From contig JAKSMP010000005.1 in NCBI GenBank assembly GCA_024400505.1, forward strand, positions 1 through 64,000: 64,000 nt of DNA, read 5' to 3'. The notes beneath the pieces were generated by a model. It saw only the letters and a program-made list of their open reading frames with translations, searched no databases and was not told the DNA's origin. This DNA comes from Bacteroidales bacterium (GTDB taxonomy: Bacteria; Bacteroidota; Bacteroidia; Bacteroidales; P3). The position numbers and the translations under genes are program-made. Shown here piece after piece: positions 1 to 10,242 of this stretch. The stretch's first letter is position 1. Each line of letters starts with the position of its first letter.

Positions 1-2
1 CC

Positions 3-370
<368 letters not shown>

Positions 371-396
371 CGTATGCTATGCCCCTGCAATCAGCC

Positions 397-435
397 GAAG
401 GCCGCGAACACCGCTTAAATCAATCAGATGAAGTG
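397..435 (+). repeat. insert 5 in PFOR
   Basis: About 39 nt separate a degenerate YAPxIS piece (around 378-395) from NHGIKIGMG. It restores the reading frame used downstream. Only a weak GCC/GGC stem around GAA is visible at its left end. Confidence 0.4.
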
Positions 436-507
436 AGCAACCACGGTATCAAGATCGGTATGGGTCGCACCCAGAACGAGGAGAAGATGGCCGTTGAGTG
501 CGGTTAC

Positions 508-552
508 TCTTTGTTCTCCGCTGACGCTATCGAAGCTCCACTGGAGCTTCTT
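508..552 (+). repeat. in-frame hairpin insert 6 in PFOR
   Basis: 45 nt replace one expected tryptophan codon between AVECGY and HIWHFNP. A perfect 8-bp stem GAAGCTCC/GGAGCTTC (532-539 with 543-550) closes on ACT. The flanks match insert 3 while the stem bases differ in a compensated way, so the hairpin is kept. Confidence 0.65.
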
Positions 553-645
553 CACATCTGGCACTTCAACCCCGCAGAGGAAGAGGCCGGTCAGAACGGC
601 TTCCACCTCGACAGCAAGGAGCCCGACTGGAGCAAGTTCCGCGCC

Positions 646-723
646 TTGGCTACGCCTACGCTGCTACATTTCGGCAATGCACAAGCAAGCTTGGCACTGC
701 GCTCAACTTCCGCAGCTCCCATC
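646..723 (+). repeat. in-frame hairpin insert 7 in PFOR
   Basis: About 78 nt lie between DWSKFRA and MGEVRYNS, where the family normally has two or three residues. A stem at 678-686 with 689-696 (TGC-A-CAAGC / GCTTG-GCA, one bulge) closes on a 2-nt loop. Confidence 0.5.
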
Positions 724-867
724 ATGGGCGAGGTCCGCTACAACTCGCTGATGAAGACCTTCCCCGAGCAGGCAGAAGAGCTCTTCGTTGCTACCGAGAA
801 CTTCGCTAAGCAGCGCTACGAGGGTTACAAGAAACTCGCTGAATAATAACGCTTATTCGCAATACCT

Positions 868-899
868 AAGCTGGGCAGCCCGAGAGGGCTACCCAGCTT
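868..899 (+). terminator. terminator-like hairpin after PFOR
   Basis: A stem of 13 paired bases with one mismatch (AAGCTGGG and AGCCC against GGGCT and CCCAGCTT) closes on GAGA, 21 nt after the PFOR stop. No T-run follows, so termination strength is uncertain. Confidence 0.6.
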
Positions 900-1670
900 C
901 TAATAGCAATGAATTATTAACCAAAATACAGCCTATGGCATAACATAACTACAATGAGCGGCAAGTGAAACTTGCAGTTTTATACAATAATTATCACAAC
1001 AATAATAATATAAAGATAGGGGCGAAAGGTACCTCAACTTTCATTTGCCATCAGTAACCAATTGTTAAAATCAATTGCTGATCAAGTATAAAAGTGGCAC
1101 ATACTAAAACCCCAGAAGTGTGCTTTGTTGGCAAAGAAGCTACAGGTGGATTGTCGTCAGGCTGTGATTTAGGAAGAGCAAATTATGGGAATAAATGAAA
1201 GACCTTTGTTATGGCTTGGTAGAGAATTAGTTGACGGAACAATCAACCGCTTTGTAGGATAGATTATCTCAAATCTGAGTTTGAAAAAAAGGTATATTCA
1301 TTCTTTGAAAATATCTTCTTTTATATTTATATATTATTAATAATTAATTAGTTATATATAATATACAAAGGAATAGAGGGGATGCATACCTTCATGAAAA
1401 ACAAACTGAGATTTGAGATTTCGAGTCAATCCACGATGGGCTCAATTCACTAGTAAGCAGCTGGTTGTAGCATTTCTTTGGTTCCTGTCTCGGCTTTGCC
1501 CCCGTCTCAAAGGATGGGTGGAAGCCGCAAAAACAATTGGTTTGCCCCTCATAAATCTATGCTTTGCGGATGCTAAAGCAATGGTTTGCGTTGTGCGGAG
1601 GAGCGGAAGAAACACGGGGTTGAGGGCGGCGGGAGTTGCTAGGTGTGGGCGTTTTGGGCAGATAGGGGTG
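900..1670. other. 770-bp intergenic region, no convincing gene
   Basis: Mostly AT-rich. A small perfect hairpin GCAAGT-GAA-ACTTGC lies at 961-975, again with a 3-nt loop, and a second imperfect inverted repeat (ATCAG...CTGAT with CAATTG) at about 1050-1084. Short open stretches occur at 1098-1260 but match nothing I recognise. From about 1413 the base composition rises, and 1527-1551 resembles part of the neighbouring HAD gene in inverted orientation. No RNA gene is visible. Confidence 0.5.
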
Positions 1671-2321
1671 TTATTGGATGATGGGGAGCATCTCATCGAA
1701 GGAGTGGATGAGATGGGTGGGGGAGGCGGTGAGCAGCTGTTGGGCAGATTGGTTGCCGTAGGCTGCGCCGCAGGTGTGGCAGCCTGCGCTTGCACCCATT
1801 TGCAAATCGTAGATGGTGTCGCCCACCACGAGGGTTTGCTCTGGAGCGAGCGAGAGGTCGTCCAGCACTTTGAGTGCGAGGTCGGGGGCGGGCTTGGGGC
1901 GGAGTTGCAGGTCTTCGCCATAGACCCGGTGGAGTGGGATATATTGTATCACGCCTAGCTGCTCTACGAGTGGGTCGAGCGAGAAGTGGTGGCGCGACGA
2001 TACGATGGCCATTTCTGCGCCCAGGGTGTGCAGGTGTTGGAGGGTTTCTAGCACGCCGGGGAAGAGGGTGATGCAGTCCAACGCCAGCGAAGGGAAGATC
2101 TTTCGGTAAATGTCGGCGGCTTGTTCGAGATGGGCGTGGTCCACGGTGGTGGCCAGGCGGAAACACTCGGTGAGGGGCAAACCTATGGTTTTTGCCACGG
2201 CCTGAGGGTCGGCCTGAGGTAGGCCCATGCGGCTGAGGGTGCCTTGCACGGTGCGGATGATTCCCTGCTGGGTGTCGGCTATGGTGCCGTCGAAATCGAA
2301 TAATATATTGCGGTATTTCAT
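1671..2321 (-). CDS. HAD-family phosphatase (phosphoglycolate phosphatase-like)
   Basis: A cytoplasmic HAD hydrolase of 216 residues, the usual length for phosphoglycolate phosphatase and beta-phosphoglucomutase relatives. The catalytic motif DFDGT (residues 9-13) supplies the nucleophile Asp9 and acid/base Asp11. A Ser-Ser motif II lies near residue 108, the Lys of RPKPAP near 142, and VGDTIYD near 165 supplies the Mg ligands. A helical cap lies between motifs I and II. The substrate cannot be told from sequence. The start is directly downstream of the tdh terminator, so it is probably transcribed separately. Confidence 0.85.
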   Translation of the reverse strand: MKYRNILFDFDGTIADTQQGIIRTVQGTLSRMGLPQADPQAVAKTIGLPLTECFRLATTVDHAHLEQAADIYRKIFPSLALDCITLFPGVLETLQHLHTLGAEMAIVSSRHHFSLDPLVEQLGVIQYIPLHRVYGEDLQLRPKPAPDLALKVLDDLSLAPEQTLVVGDTIYDLQMGASAGCHTCGAAYGNQSAQQLLTASPTHLIHSFDEMLPIIQ

Positions 2322-2327
2322 GAGGAG

Positions 2328-2366
2328 AAAAAAGGCGGCAGCTTGTCAAAAGCTGACGCCTTTTTG
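2328..2366 (-). terminator. intrinsic terminator of the kbl-tdh unit
   Basis: The inverted repeat AAAGGCG-x-CAGCTT / AAGCTG-x-CGCCTTT (2331-2363) lies just past the tdh stop. Read on the minus strand, the stem is followed by a T-run. It ends within 10 nt of the HAD start codon. Confidence 0.75.
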
Positions 2367-2385
2367 AATTTAAAGAGTGTGCTGA

Positions 2386-3333
2386 TTAGAGCAGTTTTTT
2401 CTTGAGGTTGAGAATCATGTCCTCGGTCATCTTGGCCAGGTCGAACTGGGGATTCCAGCCCCACTCGTTGCGTGCGCAGGAGTCGTCCATGCAGTCGGGC
2501 CAGCTGTTGGCGATGGCCTGCTTGATAGGCTCGGGACGATATTCCATCTCGAAATTGGGGTAGTGTTTCTTGATTTCGGCAAAGATGGTCTCGGGAGCGA
2601 AGCTCATGGCGGTGACGTTGAAGCTGTTGCGGTGAACGAGCTTGGTGGGGTCGGCCTCCATGATGTCGATCATGGCTTTCTGTGCGTCGGGCATGTACAT
2701 CATGTCCATGAGGGTGCCTTGCTCGAGGGGGCAGATGAATTTCTCGCCTTTAACGGCAGAGTAGTAGATTTCCACAGCGTAGTCGGTGGTGCCGCCGCCG
2801 GGGAGGGTGAGGTGGCTGATGAGGCCGGGGAAGCGTACGGAACGGGTATCGACACCGAAACGTTTGAAGTAGTAGTCGGAGAGCAACTCACCGGTGACCT
2901 TGGTGACACCATAGATGGTGGTAGGACGCTGGATGGTGTCCTGGGGGGTCATGACATGGGGGGTGCTGGGACCGAAAGCTCCAATGGAGCTGGGGGTGAA
3001 GACGGCGCAGCCAAAGAGACGAGCCACTTCAAGGCAGTTGACCAAAGAGCCGATGCCCACATTCCAGCCGAGCATGGGGTTGAGCTCTGCGGTGGCGGAG
3101 AGGATGGCTGCGAGGTTGTAGATGGTGTCGATGTTGTATTTCTTTACTGCTTCGGCAATCTGCATGATTTGGGTGGAGTCGATACGCTCGATGGGGCCGC
3201 GCTCGTAGTCGGCACCTTTGAGGGGACGGAGGTCGGAGCAGACCACATGATCGTCGCCATAGATATCGCGCAAGTTGCGGGTGAGTTCAGAACCAATTTG
3301 TCCGCCTGCGCCAACGATAAGGATATTTTTCAT
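2386..3333 (-). CDS. tdh: L-threonine 3-dehydrogenase, SDR type
   Basis: A 315-residue extended short-chain dehydrogenase that oxidises L-threonine to 2-amino-3-ketobutyrate with NAD. The Rossmann motif GAGGQIG is at residues 8-14, the serine region TPSSIGAFG near 113-121, and the catalytic YGVTK gives Tyr141 and Lys145. The assignment over other epimerase-like SDRs rests on family resemblance and on the neighbour: kbl lies immediately upstream on the same strand and uses the product. The two genes are separated by 129 bp carrying a large inverted repeat. Confidence 0.88.
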   Translation of the reverse strand: MKNILIVGAGGQIGSELTRNLRDIYGDDHVVCSDLRPLKGADYERGPIERIDSTQIMQIAEAVKKYNIDTIYNLAAILSATAELNPMLGWNVGIGSLVNCLEVARLFGCAVFTPSSIGAFGPSTPHVMTPQDTIQRPTTIYGVTKVTGELLSDYYFKRFGVDTRSVRFPGLISHLTLPGGGTTDYAVEIYYSAVKGEKFICPLEQGTLMDMMYMPDAQKAMIDIMEADPTKLVHRNSFNVTAMSFAPETIFAEIKKHYPNFEMEYRPEPIKQAIANSWPDCMDDSCARNEWGWNPQFDLAKMTEDMILNLKKKLL

Positions 3334-3381
3334 TATGTTTGTTGATTTGTTGATTTGGTTTTTGTTGATTTGGATATTGAT

Positions 3382-3448
3382 GTTGAATTGTTGATTTGTT
3401 CTGTTTGGGAGTCAGCCTCGCAACGGTTCAACAAATCAACAATTCAAC
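3382..3448. repeat. 19-bp perfect inverted repeat between kbl and tdh
   Basis: Arms at 3382-3400 and 3430-3448 are exact reverse complements, with a 29-nt loop. The surrounding 3340-3460 is made of many copies of GTTGATTTG and its complement. In the mRNA this would form a strong hairpin between the two cistrons. Confidence 0.8.
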
Positions 3449-3462
3449 AAATCAACAATATA

Positions 3463-4647
<1,185 letters not shown>

Positions 4648-4691
4648 AATTACAATATTTTATGTTGTTTTATTATTTATTATCTAACCTA

Positions 4692-4699
4692 CAAAGATA
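4692..4699 (-). promoter_or_regulatory. Bacteroidota -7 element for kbl-tdh
   Basis: TATCTTTG on the minus strand, about 45 nt upstream of the kbl start, matches TAnnTTTG. The -33 position is a weak match. Confidence 0.5.
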
Positions 4700-4782
4700 C
4701 TAATTTTCTTTTTAATAATGAAAATTATTATTATCTCTTGTTTTATATCTGCGTTGGCTGGGTGTGCTCTATGGAGGCGTAA

Positions 4783-6447
4783 CTATTGCAGCACCAACTT
4801 GCTCACAGACGAGCCCTCGGCGTTGGAAACCACCACGAAGTATTCGCCTTTGGGCAGATTGCAGGTGGAGATGCGTGTTTTAGAGCCAGAGGCTGGTTTG
4901 CGTATTAGTTGGCGGCCTGTGAGGTCGATGAAGGTGATCTCGGCATTGTGCCATTGGTGGCAGGTGACGGTCACCTGGTCGTGGGCTGGGTTGGGCGAAA
5001 GCTTGAAACTGGGGCCGTTGGGTTGCTGGATGCTATTCTCGTTTATAAAGATTGCTGTGACGGTGGTGTCGTTGGTGGCAATTATTCGCCTATTGGGCAC
5101 ATAGGCGGAATCGCTCCAACGGAGGAAAGCGCATCCAGGGGCTGCCACGGCGCTCAGCAGAGCCACTTCGTTTTTTTGGTAAGTTCCCGATCCTATCACA
5201 TGTCCCCAGTCATCGTTGTTGCTCAAGCCCACAATCTCATAGTAGGGGTCGGGGTAGAAGATGGCGGTGATGGCAGAGTCTTGGGTGACGATGATGGTGC
5301 GTGGGTTGAGGGTGTCGCCATCGCTCCAATGGGAGAAATAGTAATGGTTGTTGGGTGTGGCGGCAATCACCGTGGAATCGGCAATATAGAAAAGTCCTCC
5401 GCCCGACACATTGCCCGCAGCCGAGTCGTTGCTTTGAACGGATACTTGATAGTATGGTATTCCGTTGGGCATAAAATAGGCGGTGAATGTAGTGTCTTGG
5501 GTAACGGCAATGGTGCGTGGGTTGTCGGTGTTGCCGTCCTGCCAGTGAGAGAAATCATAGCCTATGGAAGGCTCGGCAGAGAAAGTGAAATTGGTGAGTT
5601 TGGATATCTGTCCGCCAGGCGAAGTGGAGCCTTTTAGTGGGTCGGCCGACAAGATTTCCACGGTGGCAAAGTCTATCATAGCAAAAAATGGTCCCCATCC
5701 GTTGCCAGAACGATCCCCAAGCCACAGATCATCGATTAGCCATAAATAACTTTGTGTACGCCCCAAACAGGTTTCCTGATAATGACCAATTCTAGACAGC
5801 TGTGCATAGCATGATGGTGATTTTTTAATCACAAAAGGGTCTGAGGGGTTGTTGTTTTGTGTGCCACCCACGTATAATTCATTGTAGTTGAAAATCAACG
5901 GAGTGTCCAATATCACCTCATAATTTTTTATCTTATAAAAACCATATCTTGCTGTGTCCGCATTTTTTGATATCATCAGTATTTTGGCCTGGGCCGTGTC
6001 CCATCGCAGCGTATCTATTAGAATCAGGGTGCTGTTGAGTGTGTCGTAATGGTAGATATTCAAGTATTCTGGTTGGCGTGCAACTGGGCCATTTATGTAC
6101 CAAGTTACCCGATCGCTATCAGTGCTACTGCACACTTCTCTATCTAATAGCCAAGCGCTGAACCCCTTGATTGCTACAGGGCGGTTTACAGGTATCATGT
6201 AGGCATGCAAATCATCATTATGATTTGGGCTCGTCCACATCCAATAAAAGTTGGATTCACAATCTAAGCAGATATCACCATAAGGGTGTCCATGTACTGA
6301 GTCAAAAAATATATTGCATGTGTCGAACCAAAATGGGTAATAATAGCCTTCCATTCGGCCGTTGACTGATGGAATTGTGTCATATTGTGCCACAGCAAAT
6401 GGTGCTAGCCCCATCAGGCAGGCGAAAAAAAGAAACAGTTTTTTCAT
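4783..6447 (-). CDS. secreted protein with InlB-type repeats and T9SS sorting domain
   Basis: A 554-residue exported protein. A signal peptide ends near AVAQ (about residue 20). The first 250 residues resemble nothing I recognise. Three divergent InlB B-repeat modules follow (about 270-330, 345-395 and 410-465), each with a FSHWxDGxTxNPRTI-like core and an FTAYF/ITAIF end. The last 75 residues (LSPNPAHDQV ... GEYFVVV ... KLVLQ) form a type A T9SS sorting domain, so the protein is probably secreted and attached to the cell surface. The gene lies 20 nt downstream of the next secreted-protein gene and is probably co-transcribed. Its role is unknown; adhesion is a guess. Confidence 0.8.
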   Translation of the reverse strand: MKKLFLFFACLMGLAPFAVAQYDTIPSVNGRMEGYYYPFWFDTCNIFFDSVHGHPYGDICLDCESNFYWMWTSPNHNDDLHAYMIPVNRPVAIKGFSAWLLDREVCSSTDSDRVTWYINGPVARQPEYLNIYHYDTLNSTLILIDTLRWDTAQAKILMISKNADTARYGFYKIKNYEVILDTPLIFNYNELYVGGTQNNNPSDPFVIKKSPSCYAQLSRIGHYQETCLGRTQSYLWLIDDLWLGDRSGNGWGPFFAMIDFATVEILSADPLKGSTSPGGQISKLTNFTFSAEPSIGYDFSHWQDGNTDNPRTIAVTQDTTFTAYFMPNGIPYYQVSVQSNDSAAGNVSGGGLFYIADSTVIAATPNNHYYFSHWSDGDTLNPRTIIVTQDSAITAIFYPDPYYEIVGLSNNDDWGHVIGSGTYQKNEVALLSAVAAPGCAFLRWSDSAYVPNRRIIATNDTTVTAIFINENSIQQPNGPSFKLSPNPAHDQVTVTCHQWHNAEITFIDLTGRQLIRKPASGSKTRISTCNLPKGEYFVVVSNAEGSSVSKLVLQ

Positions 6448-6467
6448 GGTATATTATGTTTTTAAGG

Positions 6468-7931
6468 TTATTGATAATCCTCTTCAATAGTAGAACATAC
6501 TTGGCTTGTGGCCATGTTCTTTGCCACAATCTTTGATTGCCACATCCAATTAGAAATGTGTTTCTCGTTGGAGCCAAGTTCTAATTGAAATGTGTCGCAT
6601 ACAGGCAATGGTGCAAGGTTGCAGATGTCATTGGTTGTTTTTTCGAGGCATACCAATGGGTTGTAGGAAAGGTTCTGGGTGTATTTTACCAATCTACCAT
6701 CCGCGGCCGATTCTCCACAGGCCACCATCCGATTACCTATAATGTCCATTGCGTTGAATCTCTCAGATCGAGAAACATGGCATGTGGTAGATGACACTCC
6801 CCACGTAAATCTGATGAGCTGGCTTGTGAAGTTGGGAATGGAATCTAGCCTACACAACAAAGCGACGTTACGAGTATTGGGGTTCCGTCTAATATCAACA
6901 AATTCATTATTAATGTCGGTTAGGATACTCAAACTCTTGGCATCTCTCACAATAGGTGTGGCAGCACTTATATAGTCAATATGGTAAAGGGATAGATACT
7001 TTGTGTAATTGTCAGGGTATAGATATTGGTAGAAATGTTTACATTCGTATGCAAGGGTCACATGTTTATTGTCACCCATATCTAGTATTCTGATGTCTGC
7101 ATCGTTGTCGTGCCAGATCCCAGGTTCGTTCCAGCAGGATTGGATGGTGTTGTCAGTCGGAAAAACATTTAGTGTATTAAGGTTAGATAAGTTGTCCAAA
7201 TAAAAAATTGAGTGGTATGTTTCCACTCGAAGGCCAAAACTATTGTGGTCTTCAGCTAGGCGCGATGCGATAACTACATGTTTTTCGGTGAATGTGATAT
7301 CGGTAAAGGTTTCATGTGATGCCAGGACATTGAATACCTCTTGTTTCCATATAGGGCCATAGTTCCTCATGGTGGCAAAACAAGAGACCCCATTATTCCC
7401 CATGTCACCTATCATGGCAATGAGTGTATCGGATCCATTGTTCTTCACGGAAAATCGCCTGATGCTTCTAGTGTTGTCAATCGTGTTGTAGCTAATCTTA
7501 ATATTGCGAGCACTGGAACTAGAGGCTAACATATTGTCAAGTTCCACTCGGGCTATGAATCCTATGGTGTTGTTTGGGAGCATCTGATGCAGAGTGGGCC
7601 CTTGTATATCTGGTACACTTGTGTACATCGAACCACATAAAAACAACGTTTTTCCCAAAATGTGCATGTCATAAACTGTATATCTGATATCACCTGCTGG
7701 CGAGTTGAAAGCAGGCAGGGTGAACTGATAGTTGTTTGTGCCATTGCTGCCGATAATCTTATGGCTTGTGCCTGATAGGGTGTAGATGACCATATCATTG
7801 TTAGGCCCAAATAGGCGAATTAATGAATTCTGCCCCCCAATGGTGTTGCATACAGTCACCTCTGATACCGTTTGACCTACCATGGTATGTGCCATAAACC
7901 AAAATAATAGTAATAGAATGATTTTTTTCAT
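6468..7931 (-). CDS. secreted protein of unknown function
   Basis: 487 residues with an N-terminal signal peptide (MKKIILLLLFWFMAHTMVGQ). I recognise no domain. The body is rich in Asn, Thr and Ser, with repeated beta-type segments compatible with a propeller-like fold, though this is only an impression. Unlike its downstream partner it lacks a T9SS C-terminal domain and simply ends IEEDYQ. The 20-nt gap to the T9SS protein suggests one transcript and a shared surface or periplasmic role. Confidence 0.65.
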   Translation of the reverse strand: MKKIILLLLFWFMAHTMVGQTVSEVTVCNTIGGQNSLIRLFGPNNDMVIYTLSGTSHKIIGSNGTNNYQFTLPAFNSPAGDIRYTVYDMHILGKTLFLCGSMYTSVPDIQGPTLHQMLPNNTIGFIARVELDNMLASSSSARNIKISYNTIDNTRSIRRFSVKNNGSDTLIAMIGDMGNNGVSCFATMRNYGPIWKQEVFNVLASHETFTDITFTEKHVVIASRLAEDHNSFGLRVETYHSIFYLDNLSNLNTLNVFPTDNTIQSCWNEPGIWHDNDADIRILDMGDNKHVTLAYECKHFYQYLYPDNYTKYLSLYHIDYISAATPIVRDAKSLSILTDINNEFVDIRRNPNTRNVALLCRLDSIPNFTSQLIRFTWGVSSTTCHVSRSERFNAMDIIGNRMVACGESAADGRLVKYTQNLSYNPLVCLEKTTNDICNLAPLPVCDTFQLELGSNEKHISNWMWQSKIVAKNMATSQVCSTIEEDYQ

Positions 7932-7953
7932 AATAGTTGAAATTAATTTTTTG

Positions 7954-7961
7954 CAAAGATA
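7954..7961 (-). promoter_or_regulatory. candidate -7 element for the secreted-protein pair
   Basis: TATCTTTG on the minus strand, about 25 nt upstream of the start at 7931, fits TAnnTTTG. No good TTTG -33 box stands at the usual spacing. Confidence 0.45.
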
Positions 7962-8071
7962 TATAAAAATTTTTGATTAGAGAGATAATGGGTAATAAAA
8001 ATCATAAAAGATACTTTATAGATGCCATCGTGCTTGGTCGTAAGCAACGATCGATGCCATCTATTAGCAAC

Positions 8072-8139
8072 GGTCAGGCTCATCCCTTAGCATGGATCAG
8101 GCTCATCCCTTAGCATGGATCAGGCTCATCCTTGGGCAT
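8072..8139. repeat. three tandem copies of a 23-bp repeat
   Basis: Units at 8072-8093, 8094-8116 and 8117-8139 share the core GATCAGGCTCATCC. The first unit lacks one base and the third differs in a few. The repeat is noncoding, in the gap between two minus-strand genes. Confidence 0.85.
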
Positions 8140-8237
8140 GGTTTCGTGTCAGTGTCCCATTGGCTTTGAAAAAAAGCCTGGGATGGCGTTCTGATGGTTG
8201 CAGTCTTTGACTCAGAAGTACTATCTTTGGCTTGTCG

Positions 8238-8325
8238 GGAGATATATGGTTGCTTGCGAGGAGATATATGGTTGCTCATGAGGAGATATATGGTTGCTCG
8301 TGAGGAAATATATGGTTGCCGGGAA
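8238..8325. repeat. four tandem copies of a 22-bp repeat (GATATATGGTTGC core)
   Basis: Units at 8238-8259, 8260-8281, 8282-8303 and 8304-8325 share GGAGATATATGGTTGC with variable ends. The array starts only a few nt past the stop of the TPR gene at 8333. The first unit recurs exactly, reverse-complemented, at 34784-34805. Confidence 0.9.
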
Positions 8326-8332
8326 TGGGGGC

Positions 8333-9832
8333 TTATTGATTTTTCATCTTGCGTATGCGCTTGCGTGTGTCTTTGTAGGTTTTTTCTTTTGGGTCTAGTT
8401 CTATGGCGTGGTCTATCATGGCCATAGCATCGGCGTGGCGCCCTTGAATGCAATAGATGTCGGCTATGGCAGCGCTGCAATAGGCTAGAATTTCAGGGTC
8501 TTCGGTCATCGCCATCAGCTCGCGCCAGCTGTTTGCTGACTCTTCGAGGCGGCCGGCATTTTTGTGGCAAAGGGCTATGGAATGAAGCAGTTGTTGGTTT
8601 ATATCTTCCTCGTCGTGGGGCAGTTCCATCTCCAGGCGGTAGTATTTCATGGCTTCGTCGTATTGCTGCAGGTGCTGGTAGCAGTAGCCCAAACGGGCGG
8701 GGACTTGTGTGTCCAACTCTTCGGCTTGGGGCAGTAGTTCTATGAGATAGGGCACGGCCTCTTGAAATCGTTTCTGCTCTATCAGGCAGTAGGCCACAGC
8801 GTTGAGGTCGTAGTGGCGTTCCGGGTCTAGGTCGTAGGCTTTCTGATATAGCGCTATGGCTTTGTCGTACTCTTTTTGGTCGCAATAGACATCGGCCAGG
8901 TTGCTCAGGGCGGACTCGTAATTGGGGTCTATCTCCAGCGCGGCTTTATGGCAGTCTATAGCCTCCTCGAAATTGCCGAGTTTGTAATGTGCACGACCAC
9001 TTAGGTTCCAATAGTTTTCGTCGTTGGTGCGCTCGGCTAGGGGGCGGCCGTATTGTATAGTTTCTTCATAGCGCTGCAAATCAAATAGGCAATCGACTTT
9101 CAACCCCATGATTTCATCATCGGGTTCGATTTGCAAGGCGTTTTCGAACTCCGCAAGTGCTTCTTGGGTGCGGCCTAATCCCTGCAGGGCTCGGCCCATA
9201 AGGTCGTGGGCTTGTGCCGAATCGGGGCGCATTTCCAAGGTCTTTTGCGCAAAGGCAAGCATGCGCTCGTAGTTGTCGATATACCAATATGCCACGGTGC
9301 CATTCGACCAGTAGCGTGCTTTTTCTGGCCAACGGCTGACGAGTTCTTCGCACACCTCGGCGGTCTGGTCCCATTTATCTAGATTGCGCAGGCAGTCAGA
9401 CTGGTTGTCCCAGGCATCTTCGTTGTCGGGATTGATGCGGGTGGCTTCTTCGTAGAAAGCCAAGGCTTCCTCGTAGCGTTCTTGATTTTGGTACATGCGA
9501 CCCCATTCCACATAGTTGTTGTCGTTGTTGGGGTCGATAAGGCTCGACCTTCGGTAGCATTCTTCGGCCAGGTCGTATTGTTTCAGTTCGTCGTACTTGT
9601 TGCCCAGATTGGTCCAGGCGCCATCGGCTTCGGGGTCAATTTTCAGCGATTGGCGATAGTATTCAATGGCCATTTGGGCTTTGCCCATCTTGCTATATGC
9701 CAGCCCCACATAGAACAGCACCTCGGCATTGTCGGGCTGCAAGGCTAGGGCCGACTGAAAGTGGTCCATGGCTCGTTCGGGGTTTCCCGCCTTGAGTTGC
9801 TCTTGTCCGAGTTGCAGATATTCTTCGGTCAT
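8333..9832 (-). CDS. tetratricopeptide repeat protein
   Basis: 499 residues made almost wholly of TPR units (at least ten). Typical unit motifs are NAEVLFYVGLAYSKMGKAQM, EALAFYEEATRINPDNEDAW and EAIDCHKAALEIDPNYESAL. No signal peptide or membrane segment is seen, so it is probably a cytoplasmic scaffold or protein-interaction factor. It starts 11 nt after the stop of the VOC gene, suggesting one transcript. The specific partner is unknown. Confidence 0.85.
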   Translation of the reverse strand: MTEEYLQLGQEQLKAGNPERAMDHFQSALALQPDNAEVLFYVGLAYSKMGKAQMAIEYYRQSLKIDPEADGAWTNLGNKYDELKQYDLAEECYRRSSLIDPNNDNNYVEWGRMYQNQERYEEALAFYEEATRINPDNEDAWDNQSDCLRNLDKWDQTAEVCEELVSRWPEKARYWSNGTVAYWYIDNYERMLAFAQKTLEMRPDSAQAHDLMGRALQGLGRTQEALAEFENALQIEPDDEIMGLKVDCLFDLQRYEETIQYGRPLAERTNDENYWNLSGRAHYKLGNFEEAIDCHKAALEIDPNYESALSNLADVYCDQKEYDKAIALYQKAYDLDPERHYDLNAVAYCLIEQKRFQEAVPYLIELLPQAEELDTQVPARLGYCYQHLQQYDEAMKYYRLEMELPHDEEDINQQLLHSIALCHKNAGRLEESANSWRELMAMTEDPEILAYCSAAIADIYCIQGRHADAMAMIDHAIELDPKEKTYKDTRKRIRKMKNQ

Positions 9833-9843
9833 GGGTTGTGTGG

Positions 9844-10227
9844 TTATGCTTCAACCAATTCGATGGGCATCCCGTCGGGGTCGGCAAAGAAGAGCAGCCG
9901 CATGGTGGGCAGCTCGCGGATGGGCTCGTGGGCTATGCCCAAGCGGTCGAGCTCCGCTACGGATTCTTCAAGGCTGGAGACGCTGAAAGCCAGGTGGCGC
10001 AGCCCAAGTGCCTCGGGGTGGGAGGGACGCGGCACAAAGTGGGGGAAAGCGAATAGCTCGATGGTGTATTTGCCATTGAGTGCCAGGCGGGTGAGGACTG
10101 ATTTGCCTTCGTCGCGATGCTCCTCGCTGATGAGGGTGCAGCCCAGCACTTGGGTGTAGAATTGCAGCGACTGCTGATAGTTGGAGCAGATGATGGCAAT
10201 GTGGTTTGTTTCTTTCAATTGCAGCAT
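9844..10227 (-). CDS. VOC/glyoxalase-family protein
   Basis: 127 residues from the preferred start at 10227 (MLQLKETNHIAI); an in-frame ATG at 10245 would add six. The single-domain VOC pattern is visible: NHIAIICSNYQQSLQFYTQVLG at the start, GLRHLAFSV in the middle and FFADPDGMPIELVE at the end, which places the His and Glu metal ligands. Members include lactoylglutathione lyase and methylmalonyl-CoA epimerase-like enzymes, and the substrate is not predictable. It is probably co-transcribed with the TPR gene downstream. Confidence 0.8.
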   Translation of the reverse strand: MLQLKETNHIAIICSNYQQSLQFYTQVLGCTLISEEHRDEGKSVLTRLALNGKYTIELFAFPHFVPRPSHPEALGLRHLAFSVSSLEESVAELDRLGIAHEPIRELPTMRLLFFADPDGMPIELVEA

Positions 10228-10242
10228 GATGGTGCATATTAG

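Larger units (their letters stand above)
7962..8332. other. 371-bp intergenic region holding two repeat arrays
   Basis: Beyond the 23-bp and 22-bp arrays I see no gene, RNA or clear terminator. The open frames across the repeats are by-products of their periodicity. Confidence 0.6.

Noticed and set aside
1413..1958. 181-residue plus-strand frame
   Set aside because: Its second half is antisense to the HAD phosphatase. Only the short AKTIGLPL match in the first part is worth noting, and it is reported as a finding.
8238..8325. CRISPR array
   Set aside because: The 22-bp units are head-to-tail with no spacers between them.
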